DNA of 64,000 nucleotides from Paulownia fortunei (GCA_019321725.1 CM033124.1:7502001-7566000); one strand, 5' to 3'. Positions 1-12,416 are shown, counted from the first letter of the stretch. Notes: a model not told the origin generated them from the letters alone. Made by a program: numbers and translations.

Positions 1-1738
1 TGATTGAAATCTTTGACTGTTGGGGTATTGATTTTATGGGGCCATTTCCATTATCATTTGGTTTTCTTTACATATTAGTTGCCATAATTTATGTTTCAAA
101 ATGGATCGAGGTAATTCCTTGTCGAAATAATGATCACAAAATAATGATAAAAATTTTGAAAGAAAAAAATTTAAGTCGATTTGGAATTCCTAGATCTATT
201 ATCAGTGATGGGGAAAAACATTTTTGTAACAAAGTTTTCGAAACTTTAATGAGAAAATATGAAATCATACATAAAGTTGCAACCGCTTATCACTCTCAGA
301 CAAATGGACAAGTTGAACTTGCAAATAGGGAGATAAAATAAATTTTGGAGAAAACAGTTAATCGAAACTGTAAACATTGATCTCTTAGACTTACCGATAC
401 ACTTTGGGCATATAGAACTGCTTTCAAAACATCATTAGGCATGTCTCCTTATAGGATAGTTTATGGAAAACCTTGTGATTTACCTATTGAACTTGAACAT
501 AAAGCTTATTGGGCAATCAAAATGTTTAACTTAAACTTTGATGAAGTTTCAAAATTGCGCAAATTGTAAATCAATGAACTTCAAGAACTGAGAAATGATG
601 CATATGAGAATTCTAAAATTTATAAAGCAAGAATCAAAGATTTTCATGATAATAAAATTTCAAGAAAAATATTTGAGATTGGTCAAAACGTTTTGCTTTA
701 TAATTCTCGATTGCATTTATTTCCTGGAAAATTGAGATGATAGGTGGAATGGTCCTTTTGTTGTAAAAAAAGTATATCCTTATGGGGTGATTGACATTGA
801 GAATTCTAGAAATGGTAACATATTCAAAGTAAATGGATAGAGTTAAACTATTTCTAGAAAATCAATTTTTACAAGAGGAAATTCTTTTTCTTTCTAACCC
901 TTGTTATGATTAGTGTTGTATATACTCATTTTCTCTGACATTTTTTCTTCTTCTTTTTTCTTTCTTTCTTTTCCCAGTTAAATGGTGGATAACGATACTC
1001 CGTAACTATAAAAGTCGGACTTGTCAGTTCCCCAAACAACTGAAATCTTTGTACAAATTTTCTTTGCTTTTCTTGTTCTTTTCAAAATGGGTGACATTTT
1101 TCTAAATCTCAAGAAGTGATTTCTTTTTCTTCCTAAAAATTCAATTTTGAAAATTTATAAAATCAGGATTGAAAGATGAAGGATGCTTATGCACAAGGGC
1201 ATCCCAGAGGATATACGATGGATAATTGAAGCCAAGGTAAGGGCAGGTGAGTTTTCACATGAGTTCCCAGATTTGCTTACTAGATACATGTCTAGTTTTG
1301 ATAAAAGCACATATTCAAAAAAATGAAGGGTGAAAAAAATGAAAGTTTGTCATATTTGTGCTAGATAGACTTGCAACACAAAGTGTCGTTCTTTAGGAAT
1401 AGTCTCTAAAAATCAAGAAGTTAAACTTAAATTCATTATGGATGGATAGAGTAAGGAGTCTTTAGATCACATTATATTGACTCTTGAGATGCATTCATGT
1501 GGATTAGTACAACGTGTAATTCTTGATTTATGGGATCGTTTTTAAAATGAATATGAGCTTTATAGTTTTGGGAATCTGACATTAAAAGACCCTGTTTCCT
1601 AGTTTATAAGAAAACTGGATGGGAAGCATATCCTTGACCCATAGAGGGCATTTAAGCCATTACTAGACGTAAAACCAGAGGAAGTTGTGAGCCACAATCA
1701 CAACTACATGTACATACACGTGTTAGTAGGTAATTTTT
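1..1738 (+). pseudogene. Athila-type integrase C-terminal half and downstream remnant (exact copy of 35661-37398)
   Basis: The first 101 codons from base 36 read as a retroviral-type integrase core, including a DFMGPFP start, an [10 protein letters not shown] block and a [10 protein letters not shown] block. A TAA at 339-341 then interrupts a frame that continues with integrase C-terminal sequence to about 740. From about 1184 the sequence is the same stop-riddled unidentified reading frame seen inside element B. Line-by-line comparison with 35661-37398 showed no difference over 1738 bases, and the match stops exactly at the N gap. It is therefore either a scaffolding duplicate or a very recent segmental copy. 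It is not a functional gene. Confidence 0.85.
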
Positions 1739-1838
1739 NNNNNNNNNNNNNNNNNNNNNNNNNNNNNNNNNNNNNNNNNNNNNNNNNNNNNNNNNNNNNN
1801 NNNNNNNNNNNNNNNNNNNNNNNNNNNNNNNNNNNNNN
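1739..1838. other. Scaffold gap of 100 Ns
   Basis: There are exactly 100 unresolved bases, the usual placeholder for a gap of unknown size. On its right the sequence starts inside the LTR of element A, and about 700 bases of that LTR, present in the other LTR at 9306-10013, are missing. The gap therefore falls in repetitive DNA. Confidence 0.99.
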
Positions 1839-2781
1839 TCATGTATGAATACAACTTCAAGAAATACATAAGAAAGAACATGGAAACTGTTCACCAATTT
1901 ATGAAGTAGAAGGAATGGTTGAAGCTTTTCTTGTCTCCAAGAATGACTTATCTCTAAGAATAGCTCTTTGTCTCCAAGAGTGGCTTCCTCTTCTTCAAGA
2001 ATGGCCTTCTTCTCTCCAAGTCTCCCCCTCTTCTTGTTCTTTCTTATTTCTTGGCTTCTTCTCACTCCTCTCCCCTTAAAAACTAATTTGGAGGGCCTTG
2101 AAATCCCTCAAAATAGATGGGAGATGACCTAAAGAGAGAAAATTCCCATTTTGACCTTACTTATCCGGCTGGCAGTGCCTAGGCACTTCTATCCAAAACA
2201 GTGTGGGCAGCACCTAGGCACTACACTTGCTGCCCAAGATCCGTGTTTATAGCACCTGTAGCCTCTTTGAACTGATTTTTCACCACTTTCTATGCTATAC
2301 TGGCTTTTGGTGTCTTCATTTTAATTGTGTTCTTAGATTTCTATATCTCCATAAATCAAATCAATATGGCACCTGTGGAGAGAGGTATGGCTCAAATAGC
2401 AAGATGTGTTGTACTAGAAAGTTTCTATTCAGTATTGAATATTGAATCAGATTTTTCTCATTCAAATTGAAGGAACTAGATTTTGTGGTTGGCATAAACA
2501 TCGTAGATCTATCTCTTGACTTTCTAATAATTTAAGAATCAAGTCAAAATGGTATTGGAGCAAAGAGCTATTATGGAAATGTAAACACTGCCATCAATCA
2601 TACAACAATTCAGATTTTTAAATATTTCAACAAAGTTTTTGGTTTTTTTCTATTTTCTTCTTCTTTTGTCATTACCTACAAGATTTTAAACTAAATGTAT
2701 AAAAAACAACAAAAATATTTGAAAACAAACCAAATGTTAATCAAAAGGTATATGAATTGTTGTTATAAAACCAACTTATCA
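1839..2781 (-). repeat. 3' LTR of element A, partial
   Basis: This segment aligns with 10014-10937, starting with the same TCATGTATGAATACAACTTC block, and ends in CA at 2781 next to a polypurine tract on the reverse strand. About 700 bases on its left side are lost in the gap. It contains the GC-rich palindrome AGTGCCTAGGCACT at 2174-2187, which is also in the other LTR. Confidence 0.85.
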
Positions 2782-2796
2782 AATACCCCCAAACAT
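2782..2796 (-). promoter_or_regulatory. Polypurine tract of element A
   Basis: On the reverse strand a GGGGG-containing tract lies immediately before the LTR start TGATAAG, preceded by GAGGACAAGCAA. The same arrangement is seen at 39897-39911 in element B. It would prime plus-strand DNA synthesis in an active element. Confidence 0.7.
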
Positions 2797-4161
2797 AAAG
2801 ATTTGCTTGTCCTCAAGTATCAAACATGAAATTTTCAATAACAACCCCCCATATGAATCAGGTTACCAAAGTTAGGACATCCCATCTCAAAATATTAGAA
2901 AAATATACCAAGTTTATATGTTAACATGCATATTGGTTTCACTTCACTTCATGGTCTTATGTGTGTGAGTGTGAAAGTAGTAGTTTATCAACTTTCATTT
3001 ATGATCTGAATAAGTTTATAAAGTTAACTACTCATATTTGATCCACTTTTTATGTGCTTACCAAGCTCCATAAGCTTGTTTTTCACACTGGTCATCACTA
3101 ATGTTGGTAGATCATAACATCAAAAATTAAAAGGACTTCCAAAGCTTGTATTATGAGGCTTGGGTAATGGTGGGAAAATATGAAAAATTATAGCTAAAAA
3201 TTACCCATTTTACACAAAACATTAATAAATGAGCACCAATTTTTCGTCAATCCCTTCATTTTTTATTATTGAACATCCCATTTTTCTTCTTTTTGATCTT
3301 GGATTACTCCCAAACTTATTTTTTTTGTTGTATGCAATGGGGGTCTATTTGTTTTAGGAGTTCAAATCATACACCTCAATCCTTTTTCAATCTTTTCTTT
3401 TTTTTTCTTTTTTTTAATACAACAATTCATTCAAGAATGATTGTGTAAATGAGAAGAAAAAAGAGTAGAATATTATAATTTTTTTTCATAAAGCTCGATA
3501 ATGTGTATAGGTTGTCCAAAGAATTATTTCAATAGGCTCAAGAGGGGACACTAGGGAATAATCCAAGTATAGGTTGGCTTCAAAGGCTCAAACGATCCAA
3601 AAATAACCTAAATCATCTCCCTAATATTATGCCACCTAGGATTTCACCTCGACTAGTGATCAAACAAGTTCTAGATATTGGTAGGATCATTTAGGAAATA
3701 ATTAGACCTTATAAAGTGTCTCTAAATAATTAAATATAACTCAACAAACTACTTAGTGAATCAATATTCATAAGACCTCAAAAAGTAAATAAAACCAAAT
3801 TTTGATGTTTAGACATATAAACAAACGTACAAATTCTAATATTTACTCTTTTTTTTCAAGTATGCACATAGTTTATCACTAAGCTTTTCAAGCAACAAGC
3901 AATAATCCTAAGCTCTTAAACTCACCCCTAAACATAATATAAGCATTGTCCTCAATGATTGAAAGAATTGTAAAACAAAAGGACTTTCCTGAAAATGGGT
4001 AGTGTTTAGCCTTTGACTTGCAAAAATGAGTAAAATATCAAAGAGCAATCATCATGATATGAAACAACACAAGAATAACAACACTCATAAAAAAAAAGGC
4101 TTGGGTTGCCTCCTAAGAAGTACTTTGTTTAAAGTCTTTAGCTAGACCGAAACTGAATACC
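2797..4161 (-). other. 3' noncoding region of element A
   Basis: This is AT-rich sequence with poly-T runs between the end of integrase and the polypurine tract. Athila-group elements normally carry a long region here, sometimes with an extra open reading frame. No coding frame is recognisable in this copy. Confidence 0.5.
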
Positions 4162-5246
4162 TTAGGTTGCTTCTCCAAGTGGAATATTAGACATTTTCCA
4201 AATTTCATTGCCGTAATAATGTTTCAACCTTTGTCCATTGACACGAAATAATATGTCATCCCTACCTTTGAGCTCAACCACCCTAAATGGAAATGTCTTG
4301 TTGATAATTAAGGGACCAGACCATCTAGATTTCAATTTCCCCAGAAAAAGTTTTAGTCTAGAATTGAAAAGGAACACAAGTTTTCTGGGTTGAAATTCCC
4401 TTCTCAAGATCATTTTATCATGCCATTGTTTTTTTTTTCCTTATAGATTTTAGCATTTTAGTAGGCATCAAGCCTAAAGTCCTCCATTTCATTGAGTTGC
4501 AACAATCTTTTTTCTCATATTGCCTTTGTACCAAAATTTAATTATTGCACAACCCAATATGCTCAATGTTCAAGCTTAATGGGGAGGTGACAAGCTCTAC
4601 CAAAAACTAGTCAATAAGAAGACATACCTATTGGAGTTTTATATGCTATGTGGTATGCTCATAATGCATCATCAAGCTTATAAGCCCAATCCTTTCGATT
4701 AATGCCCTTTCAATTAATGCTTATCGTTTTCTCAAGGATTTGCTTCACTTCCCAGTTTGAGATTTTGACTTGTCCATTTAATTGAAGATGGTATCCAAGA
4801 GCTACCTTGTGTCTTATACCATACTTAGCCAAAAGGTTATTAAACATTTTATTACAAAAATGAGAACCTTCATCACTTACAATTGCTCTAGATGTGCCAA
4901 AACGAGTGAAAATATATTTGTGCAAGAATATAAGCACTATCTTGGTATCATTAGTAGGTGTGGCAATGACTTCTATCCACTTGGAGGCATCATCCACAAT
5001 GAGCAAAATATATAATCGGCCATTTGATGGAGGAAATGGTCCAATGAATTCAATCCCCCAAACATCAAAGAGTTCAACTTCAATAATATTAGTCAAAGAA
5101 AGCTCATGACATCTAGTAATTGTTGCAGCCCTTTGACACTGGTCACATATCTGCAAAAGCATAAAATTCCTTAAACAATGTTGGCCAATAAAAATTGAAT
5201 TGCAATACGTTAGAAGCTGTTCTTGTAGGTCCAAAATGACCACCAC
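4162..5246 (-). pseudogene. Integrase, element A
   Basis: Reading on the minus strand, 5246-4710 gives the end of the zinc-binding domain (CDQCQRA) and most of the catalytic core. 4413-4162 gives the C-terminal domain with KLKSRWSGP and NGQRLKHY. The first catalytic aspartate is replaced by Glu (VWGIEFIGPFP) and the catalytic glutamate position reads Lys (GQVKISN), while the central Asp in IVSDEGSHF remains. The 4414-4709 stretch between the two open parts is frameshifted. It cannot encode an active enzyme. Confidence 0.85.
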
Positions 5247-5275
5247 ATAGGGATGAATGATAGTGCTTAAGAATT

Positions 5276-6710
5276 TTATTTGTTTCCTCCATTGTAATGC
5301 ATCTCCGAATCACAGAATCTAGTATACACTATCACCTTGGTACCCACAAGATTAGCATAAAATTTATCAAATGTAAAAATAATGGCTAACAACTCTTTTT
5401 CAGTGGTGGTGTAATTTTGTTGGGCATCATCAAATGTTTGACTTGCATAGTAAATGGCCCTGAAAATTTTATCTTTTCTTTGTCCTAATACTGCTCCAAC
5501 CGCATAATCACTAGTATCACATATAAGCTCAAATGGTTGGGTCCAATCCGGTACCACCATAATAGAAGCTGAAATGATAGTCTGCTTGATATGATCAAAG
5601 GCCTGTAGACAATCAACATTAAAATCAAATGGCTTATTTTTTTCCAAAAGGTTGCACAAAGGTTTTACAATTTTTAAAAATCTTCAATGAATTTTCTATA
5701 AAATTCGGCATGTCCCAAAAAACTACGAATAGGTTTCATATTGATTGGTGGAGGAAGTTTTTCAATATCAATAATTTTTGCTCAGTCCACCTTAAGTCAT
5801 TTGAAGAACACTTAGTGACCTAAAATAATACTTTCTTTTACCATAAAATGACACTTTTCCCAATTTAAAACAAAGTTAGTCTCTTCACATCTCTGCAAAA
5901 CAAGAGAAAGATTATGTGTCTATCAAATGAGGAGCCAAAAACTAAAAAATCATCCATATAAATTTTCATTATGCTCTCCACCATATCATGAAAAATTGCT
6001 ATCATGCATCTTTGAAATGTGGTTGGGGCATTACATAATCCAAATGGCATTCTTTGAAAAGTAAAAGTACCATAAGGGCATGTGAATGTTGTTTTCTCTT
6101 AATCTTTGGGTGCTATGACAATTTGATTGTACCCCGAATAACCATTAAGAAAATAATAGTATTAATACCCTATAAGTCAGTCTAACATTTGATCAAGGAG
6201 GGGAAAATGGTCTTTACAAGTAGCTTTGTTGAGTTTTCTATAATCAATACATACTCGCCAACCTGTGACCATTCTTGTTGGTATGAGTTCATTATTATCA
6301 TTTGAATTATGGTCATGCCACCTTTTTTTGGAACTACTTAAATCAAATTCACCCAAGAACTATAAAAAATTGCATAAATAATTCCGGCATTCAACCATTT
6401 CAAGACTTCATTTCTTATAACCTCTTTTATTATAGGATTTAGTCTATGTTGATATTCAACAGATGGTTTGTAAGTTCTTCCATTAAGATTTTATGCATGA
6501 CAATTGAAGGACTAATACCTTTTAAATCAAAAATTGACCAACCAATAGCAGATTTATGCTCTCTTAAAACACGAAGCGATTTTTCAATCTCTAAAGGAGA
6601 TAAGGATGCAGAAATAATTACCAGATACGTGTTGTTAGCACCTAGAAATTCATATTGCAAATGCTCGGGAAGTATTTTCAACTTCAGTAATATTGTTTGT
6701 TCTTGATTGT
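5276..6710 (-). pseudogene. Reverse transcriptase and RNase H, element A
   Basis: Minus-strand order is reverse transcriptase then RNase H. 6681-6439 is the upstream linker with the Athila-like IGWSIFDLKGISPS block. 6050-5865 carries the palm with IYMDDF, so both catalytic Asp residues are present. 5659-5276 is RNase H with the ICDTSDYAVGAVLGQRKD and TTEKELLA blocks. Multiple stops and frame changes separate these open pieces. Confidence 0.85.
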
Positions 6711-7400
6711 GATATTTCCTATTGCTTTCTTGTATTTATCCTTTTTCAACTCCACCTATCCTGATTCAAGAAAGAGCAAGTAGTGCATTAAATCCTTATT
6801 ATCAATATCATGGTCATTACCTTGCATTATGGAATGAACAATGCATCGCTCTAAAGGTTCGGTAGGAGTTTGTTTGAGAAAATGATCATGCAAGCAAGTT
6901 TCTAATATTTCAATCCTATTACAAGTATGTGATTCCTCTTGAAACTTCAATGCCCGATAAATATTAAACATCACTTTATCCTCATTAACTCGTAGAGTTA
7001 ATTCACCACATTACACACCAATCAAAGCACGCCTGGTAGCAAGGAATGGTCGACCAAGAATTAAAAGAATTTCTTGGTTTTCCTCTATATCTAACACCAT
7101 AACATCTGCAGGAAATAAGAATTTATCCACTTGTACCAATACATCTTCAACAACTCCTCTTAGATAGGTGAGAGACCTATTCTCTTAGTAGATGGCTTGA
7201 CTTCTCTAATTCCTAATTTCCTAAAAATAGAAAGTGGCATCAAATTAATGCTTGCTCTAAGATCATATAATGCTTTATCAAAGAAAGATCCTCCTATGGT
7301 ACAAGGAATAGTAAAACTCCCTGGATCCTTCATTTTTTGTGCAAGCTTTTTCTATAAAATGGCAATACACTTCTTTGTGAGATTCATATTTTAAATTCCA
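6711..7400 (-). pseudogene. Aspartic protease region, element A
   Basis: The reverse-strand reading of about 7030-7270 gives an aspartic-protease-like segment with [10 protein letters not shown], where Athila-type proteases usually have DLGAS. The Gly-to-Arg change at the active-site loop suggests inactivity. The open piece 6974-6756 follows. The domain is placed correctly between gag and reverse transcriptase. Confidence 0.65.
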
Positions 7401-7404
7401 CTAA

Positions 7405-9186
7405 TCACCTTATTCTTGACATCACATCTTTCAGAACTTGGCATATTTTTGGCATTTTCTCAAGAGCATCTGCAAAAGGAATGTTGATTCTTAAAAATTT
7501 CCAAAAAATTTTCAAATTGTGAATTAATCTTTTTCTTTTCAAATCTTTGTGGAAAAGGAATGGGAACATTAACTTTAGGAGAAGTTTCAAAGTTAGGAGT
7601 AGATTTTAGCTTCTCAGCCCCTGTTTGTTCATTTGATTGCATTTCTTCTTCATTTGGTTGTTCCTCCATAGGACTTTTCACTTGAAGTACTTGTCATTGG
7701 CTCATCAACTTTTGAATTTTTCATTTTTGGCCACTTGATATCTGTTCCACTTTGAAGTTGGATAGCTTTGCAATGCTCTCTTGGATTGATTTTCATATCA
7801 CTTGGAAAGTTTCTTTTATATTTTTTAGCATTAATTTCCATAGCAAGCTATCCAATTTGAGTCTCCATTGATTAAATTTGAGCTCCTAAATTTGCAGCTA
7901 GCTGCCCCAATTAAGTCTCAATGTTATCTATCTTCACTTCATCCTTATATAATCGGGCTCTTGTCTTGCCAATAAAAGTGCTTAGCAAATCTTCCAATGA
8001 TTCCTTTTTTCTCACCTACTTGAGGGTTGGGATTGGGTGTATTCCAGTAGGGGTTGAAACACATTTTGATTGTTGGCTTAGGAAAAATTCTCATGATTTC
8101 TAAGCCCCAGATGATAGTGAGTAGGTAATTGATTTCCCCTTAATTTGAAATTACGGTTATTGACAAAGTTTACCTGCTCATTTCCTTTGGTTTCCATAAA
8201 TGATGTGTTAGTGGATGCCATGGAATCCATTCCTTGAAAAGCTCTATAAGAAGTCCAAGCTGCAATTTAGTTAGAAAGAGCATAAACTTGTGCAACTAAT
8301 TATGTAAATGAATCTACCTCAATAACACCGGCAACATTTTTAATGGAAGACCTTGGAAGGACATTGATAACTATTAGTAGCCATCTCCTCCAACAAAATA
8401 TGGGCTTCATTTGCGATCTTAGACATCAAAGTCCCAACTGTGGCAGCATCTATAATGGTTTGAGTTTGCCCATTCAAACCATTGTAGAAGTATTGTACCT
8501 GCTGCCAATCCTCATAACCATGTTGAGGACACCTTCTTAGAAAATCTTTAAACCTCTCCCAAGATTTATATAGTGGCTCAAAATCTTGTTGGCAGAATTG
8601 AGCTATTTCACTCTTGAGTTGAAGTATCTTGCTTGGTGGAAAGTACGTAGCAAGGAATTTTTATGTCAAGTCATTCCAACTTAGTATGCTACATGGTGCA
8701 AAAGATTGTAACCATAGCCTAGCTTTGTCCTGGAGTGAGAATGGAAATAAGTGAAGTCTGGTGGCATCATCGGGCACTCCATTCATTTTAATAGTGTTAC
8801 AAATCTCCAAAAACATGGCTAAGTGTGCAATAGGATCCTAGGTGTGCACTAGGATCCTCCACTGCACTTTCCCCAAATTGGTTTTGTTGCACCATGCTAA
8901 TAAGAGTTGGTTTAAGTTTAAAATTAATGGCATTGATTAGTTGTCGAGATATCCTGGAGTAGTTTTGGTTCATGGTTGGTTAAAAATAGTCCTGAATAGC
9001 TTATTGTGGTGGTGGTTGTTGCAATTGAAGATCTAGCATTGTTGATGTTATCCGCCATGGTTTGATTGTCAACTCCTTTTGCTGCTCTAATAGCTTGAAT
9101 AATCCGCTCAATTTCTGAATTAAAATAACCCAGGTCAAGACTCCTAACCTTATGCATACCAATACGTATAGTCCAATGCAAGGCAA
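7405..9186 (-). pseudogene. Gag, element A
   Basis: The start region lies near 9186-9181 on the minus strand. Reverse-strand reading of about 8350-8700 gives the retrotransposon gag core (KSWERFKDFLRRCPQHGY, then HILLEEMATNS). Downstream open pieces 7841-7650, 7681-7460 and 7590-7405 are a charged linker toward the protease. Several frame changes break it. Gag would have formed the cytoplasmic particle of the element. Confidence 0.75.
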
Positions 9187-9279
9187 AATAACATCAAAAT
9201 ATGGGAAGAAAGCAAAAATAATCTAAACTAAAATCAAGACTAAGTCATAACAATATTGATGTAATTGAGATAAAACAAA

Positions 9280-9296
9280 CCCTAGTAATTATGCCA
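9280..9296 (-). promoter_or_regulatory. Degenerate primer-binding site, element A
   Basis: The reverse strand reads TGGCATAATTACTAGGG. It keeps about two thirds of the tRNA-Asp-complementary site seen in element B (TGGTGCCGTTGCCGGGGA) and sits a few bases inside the LTR end. It is decayed but correctly placed. Confidence 0.5.
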
Positions 9297-9305
9297 AAAA
9301 CTTTT

Positions 9306-10937
9306 TGTGAAATAATTTTGCAAACCGCAAGTGCATGGTGTCAAGTTTTAATACAATAGTGAGTTGAGTTGAGTATCCACAAGGAATGTAATAAAAAATT
9401 ACAACAAGTACCATAGTTTAAATAGTCCCAATTTTATCTAAAAAATGAAGTGATGATTGGTAAACAAGCAGAATGAGATAAAAATAATGCAAAGATAAAA
9501 GTGAAGTTCTTAGAATTAATACAACAAACACCTTATGAGCAACAAATTTTAGAAGAATGACTCACCTAATTATCAACTATGTTCTTCCTTCCAAAACATA
9601 TCAATTCAAGTAAAAAATACATGTAAGTTAAGAATTTTTAAACTTATCAATTCTCTCTCTCGACTGCCGAATTGACTATATGTTATAATATGAATTTCAA
9701 TATCTCTAAAGAAATTCAAGAATAAGACTTTACAAAAGTTCAATGAATTCTTTTTCAAAACTTCAAAGGTTTCATAAGCTTCTCAACTCTATGATTTCTA
9801 GATTGTGTTACCCTTATGATCATGCATAATCTTCCCTCTCTCGAGTATCGAATCTCATATATCAACAATCTTAATTAATGGCCAAATAATCAAGATGCAA
9901 TACTAAACAAGATAACATAAACAAGATAAATAACTTGAACCAATATTATTTGGAATTTAAAACATAGAATCAAATAAGGTCACATCATCCTCTTGAAAGA
10001 AAAAATTAGTTTATCATGTATGAATACAACTTCAAGAAATACATAAGAAAGAACATGGAAATTGTTCATCAATTTATGAAGTAGAAGGAATGGTTGAAGC
10101 TCTCATTGTCTCCAAGAATGATTTATCTCTAGGAATGACTCTTTGTATTCAAGAGTGGCTTTCTCTTCTTCAAGAATGGACTTCTTCTCTCCAGGTCTCC
10201 CCCTCTCCTTGTTCTTTCTTGTTTCTTGGCTTCTCCTCACTCCTCTCCCCTTAAAAATTGATATGGAGGCTCTTGGAATCCCTCAAAATAGATGGGAGAT
10301 GTCCTAATGAGGGCAAAATGCCCATTTTGACCTTACTTGTCTACCCGACAACATCTAGTCGATGATCGACAGTGCCTAGGCACTTCCTATTCTATCCAAA
10401 ATAGTGTGTGCAGCACGTAGGCACTACACGACAGTGCCTAGGTGCTGCACTTGCTGCCCAGGATCCATGTCTATAGCTCCTGAAGCCTTTTTCAACCAAT
10501 TTTTCACTATTGTCTAGGCTAAACTGGCCTTTCGTTCCTTTATATAAATTGTATTACTATATCTTAGATTTCTATATCTTCATGAATCGGCTCAATATGG
10601 CATCTGTGGAGAGATTTATGCCTAAAATACCAAGATGTGTCATACCAAAAAGTTTCTGTCCTGTGTTGAATATTGAACCCGATTTTTCTCATTCAAATCA
10701 AAGAAGTGTTTATGTTTGTGGTAAACATAAACATTCTAGATCTATCTCTTGGCTTTTCAATTGTTCATTAATCATGTTAAAATGATATTGGATCAAAGAG
10801 TTACAATGAAAATACGAACACTGCCATCAATCATATGACAATTTAGATTCTTTAACATTTCAACGAAAATTTTGGTTTCTTTCCAATTTCTTCTTCTTTT
10901 GTAATGACCTACAAGATTTCAAACTAAATGCATAAAA
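9306..10937 (-). repeat. 5' LTR of element A, truncated at its outer end
   Basis: It starts TG beside the primer site and matches 1839-2781 from 10014 onward. It loses the last ~90 bases of that LTR where copia sequence begins at about 10940. The palindrome AGTGCCTAGGCACT is at 10371-10384, with a second diverged copy nearby. Confidence 0.8.
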
Positions 10938-10939
10938 AT

Positions 10940-11415
10940 TAATAATGTGTAGGATGTCATCAACATAAAGCACAATAAATATAATTGTACTCCCACTGAC
11001 CTTCTTTTATGTACATGGTACATCCAGATTCTTGAGAAAACCAAACAATTTGATGCCTCATCCAATCAAATGTTCTAGTTTTGAAAAGCTTGTTTACGTC
11101 TATAAATGGATCTCTGAAGCTTGCAATTTTTTTCTCACTTTTATTTAATATAAGGCCTTCTGGCTGTTGTATATCTTCCTCAATGTTTCCATTAAGGAAG
11201 GCGGTCCTCACATTCATCTGCCATATCTCGTAGTCAAAATATGCTAATATGGCCAGCAAGATTCCAATGGATTTAACTATTGCCATTGGTGAGAAGGTTT
11301 CCTCATAGTTGATTCCTTGTCTTTGACTATAACCCTTCGCAACCAATTAGGCTTTATAGGTTATTACCTCTCCATCTACTCCAAACTTCCGCTTATAGAC
11401 TCATTTACAACTAAT
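10940..11415 (-). pseudogene. Ty1/copia reverse transcriptase fragment
   Basis: On the minus strand the frame 11346-10960 begins at the copia block VAKGYSQRQGINYEETFSP and continues through YEIWQMNVRTAFLNGNIEED before frameshifting. Upstream to about 11415 a KRKFGVDGEV block is also readable. No LTR or other copia domain is attached, so it is a fragment stranded between two gypsy pieces. Confidence 0.85.
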
Positions 11416-11427
11416 GTGAACAACTAA

Positions 11428-11955
11428 TGTGGAACACCCCTTAACCTAGCTACAAAGCCTAAACAAGCTGATACACTTAACTCAAGAAATGCTAATTTTT
11501 CATCATTACTAGAGTTATAGTTTTTAATAAAAGTTCATATTTTTAGCTATAAGAGAAAGAATTTAAATCGTTTTAAACACACCATATACATATATCAAAA
11601 CTGAGTACATCTGTTTTTAAAATCATAATAGAGCGGCTTATTTAAAAACAAAATAGAGTTTTCAAAATAAACTACAAAATAGGTCGAAGCATGGCATATG
11701 AACAAATCTCTGTCCGACCGCTCTAGAGACTCAGTCAACCTCTAAACCTATACATTTCCACTTGCATCACATGAATCTAATGAGCTAAAGGCTCAGTAAG
11801 ATGAAACTAATGCAATAACAAATAACATATATACACATCTCATAAATCATTAAATGCAATATTTTATTTAATAACTTTCATTCATAAATCATTATTTAGG
11901 ACCCTTGAAGTGTAGTACCTAACTAATAGCGATACACCGTGATTTTAGTTCTCAA
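11428..11955 (-). repeat. LTR fragment of the element C family, reverse orientation
   Basis: The reverse complement matches the last ~520 bases of the LTRs at 17384-19442 and 22736-24937. Shared blocks include the GAGCGGCTTATTTAAAAACA stretch and the end before the primer site. It joins element E gag sequence abruptly at about 11955, so it is a recombination or deletion remnant rather than a complete LTR. Confidence 0.8.
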
Positions 11956-12249
11956 CCAATCTTCAGCTGTTGTAGGATCTAGTGCATCCTCAAACACCGG
12001 TGGGTTCAATTTTATGAATCTTTCCCTAACAATCTCCATCTATTCTACTCAGGGTTGTGGTTGAACCATTTCAGCCCTTGGTTGTCCACCCATATCCCTC
12101 TGCTAGATAAGTTGCTAAATTTGTTCTGATTGTCGTTCAACAAGCTCTGTAAGTCGATTGATGATAATGTCACGATCATTATTAAGAATAGGTATCTGCT
12201 CTTCTGGGGTTCTAGGTCCACTACTACTTTCACCCCTTGTTCTAACCAT
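11956..12249 (-). pseudogene. Gag N-terminus of element E (Del/Tekay-like Ty3/gypsy)
   Basis: The minus-strand start at 12249 opens MVRTRGESSSGPRTPEEQ. Further on the frame reads NPPVFEDALDPTTAED and then TGA where this gag family has Trp, followed by LRT. The layout matches the N-terminus of chromovirus-type gag. The frame carries several stops and ends at the junction with an unrelated LTR fragment, so only about 100 codons remain. Confidence 0.7.
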
Positions 12250-12399
12250 AACTGCAATACCATTTTGTTTATAACAAATGGCCAATATAATTCATGACAT
12301 ATATAATGCAATATAACATAAAATAAAACTTACTGGCATGGCTGTGCTCTACAAGTTCTAAGATCATGTACATGGACAGTCTACAGAATCAAGACTTGG

Positions 12400-12411
12400 G
12401 CTCTGATACCA
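12400..12411 (-). promoter_or_regulatory. Primer-binding site of element E (initiator tRNA-Met)
   Basis: The reverse strand reads TGGTATCAGAGC, the complement of the 3' end of plant initiator tRNA-Met, five bases inside the LTR edge at 12417. This fixes the orientation of E as minus. Confidence 0.85.
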
Positions 12412-12416
12412 CTATT

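Larger units (their letters stand above)
1839..10937 (-). mobile_element. Ty3/gypsy retrotransposon, Athila-like (element A), degenerate
   Basis: Two direct repeats (1839-2781 and 9306-10937) flank a reverse-strand gag, protease, reverse transcriptase, RNase H and integrase in Ty3/gypsy order. The protease DLxAS motif, the gag style and the reverse transcriptase resemble plant Athila-group elements, and so does the tRNA-Asp-like primer site. No long frame survives: stops and frameshifts occur in every domain and two integrase catalytic residues are changed. The left LTR is cut by the assembly gap and the right LTR is truncated where a copia fragment begins at 10940, so no target duplication can be checked. 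Confidence 0.85.

Noticed and set aside
1652..2065. 137-codon minus-strand frame
   Set aside because: It runs through the 100-N gap and joins unrelated sequences on either side.
12400..12411. Sequences complementary to tRNA 3' ends considered as tRNA gene fragments
   Set aside because: Only 12-18 bases match and each lies just inside an LTR, so they are primer-binding sites.
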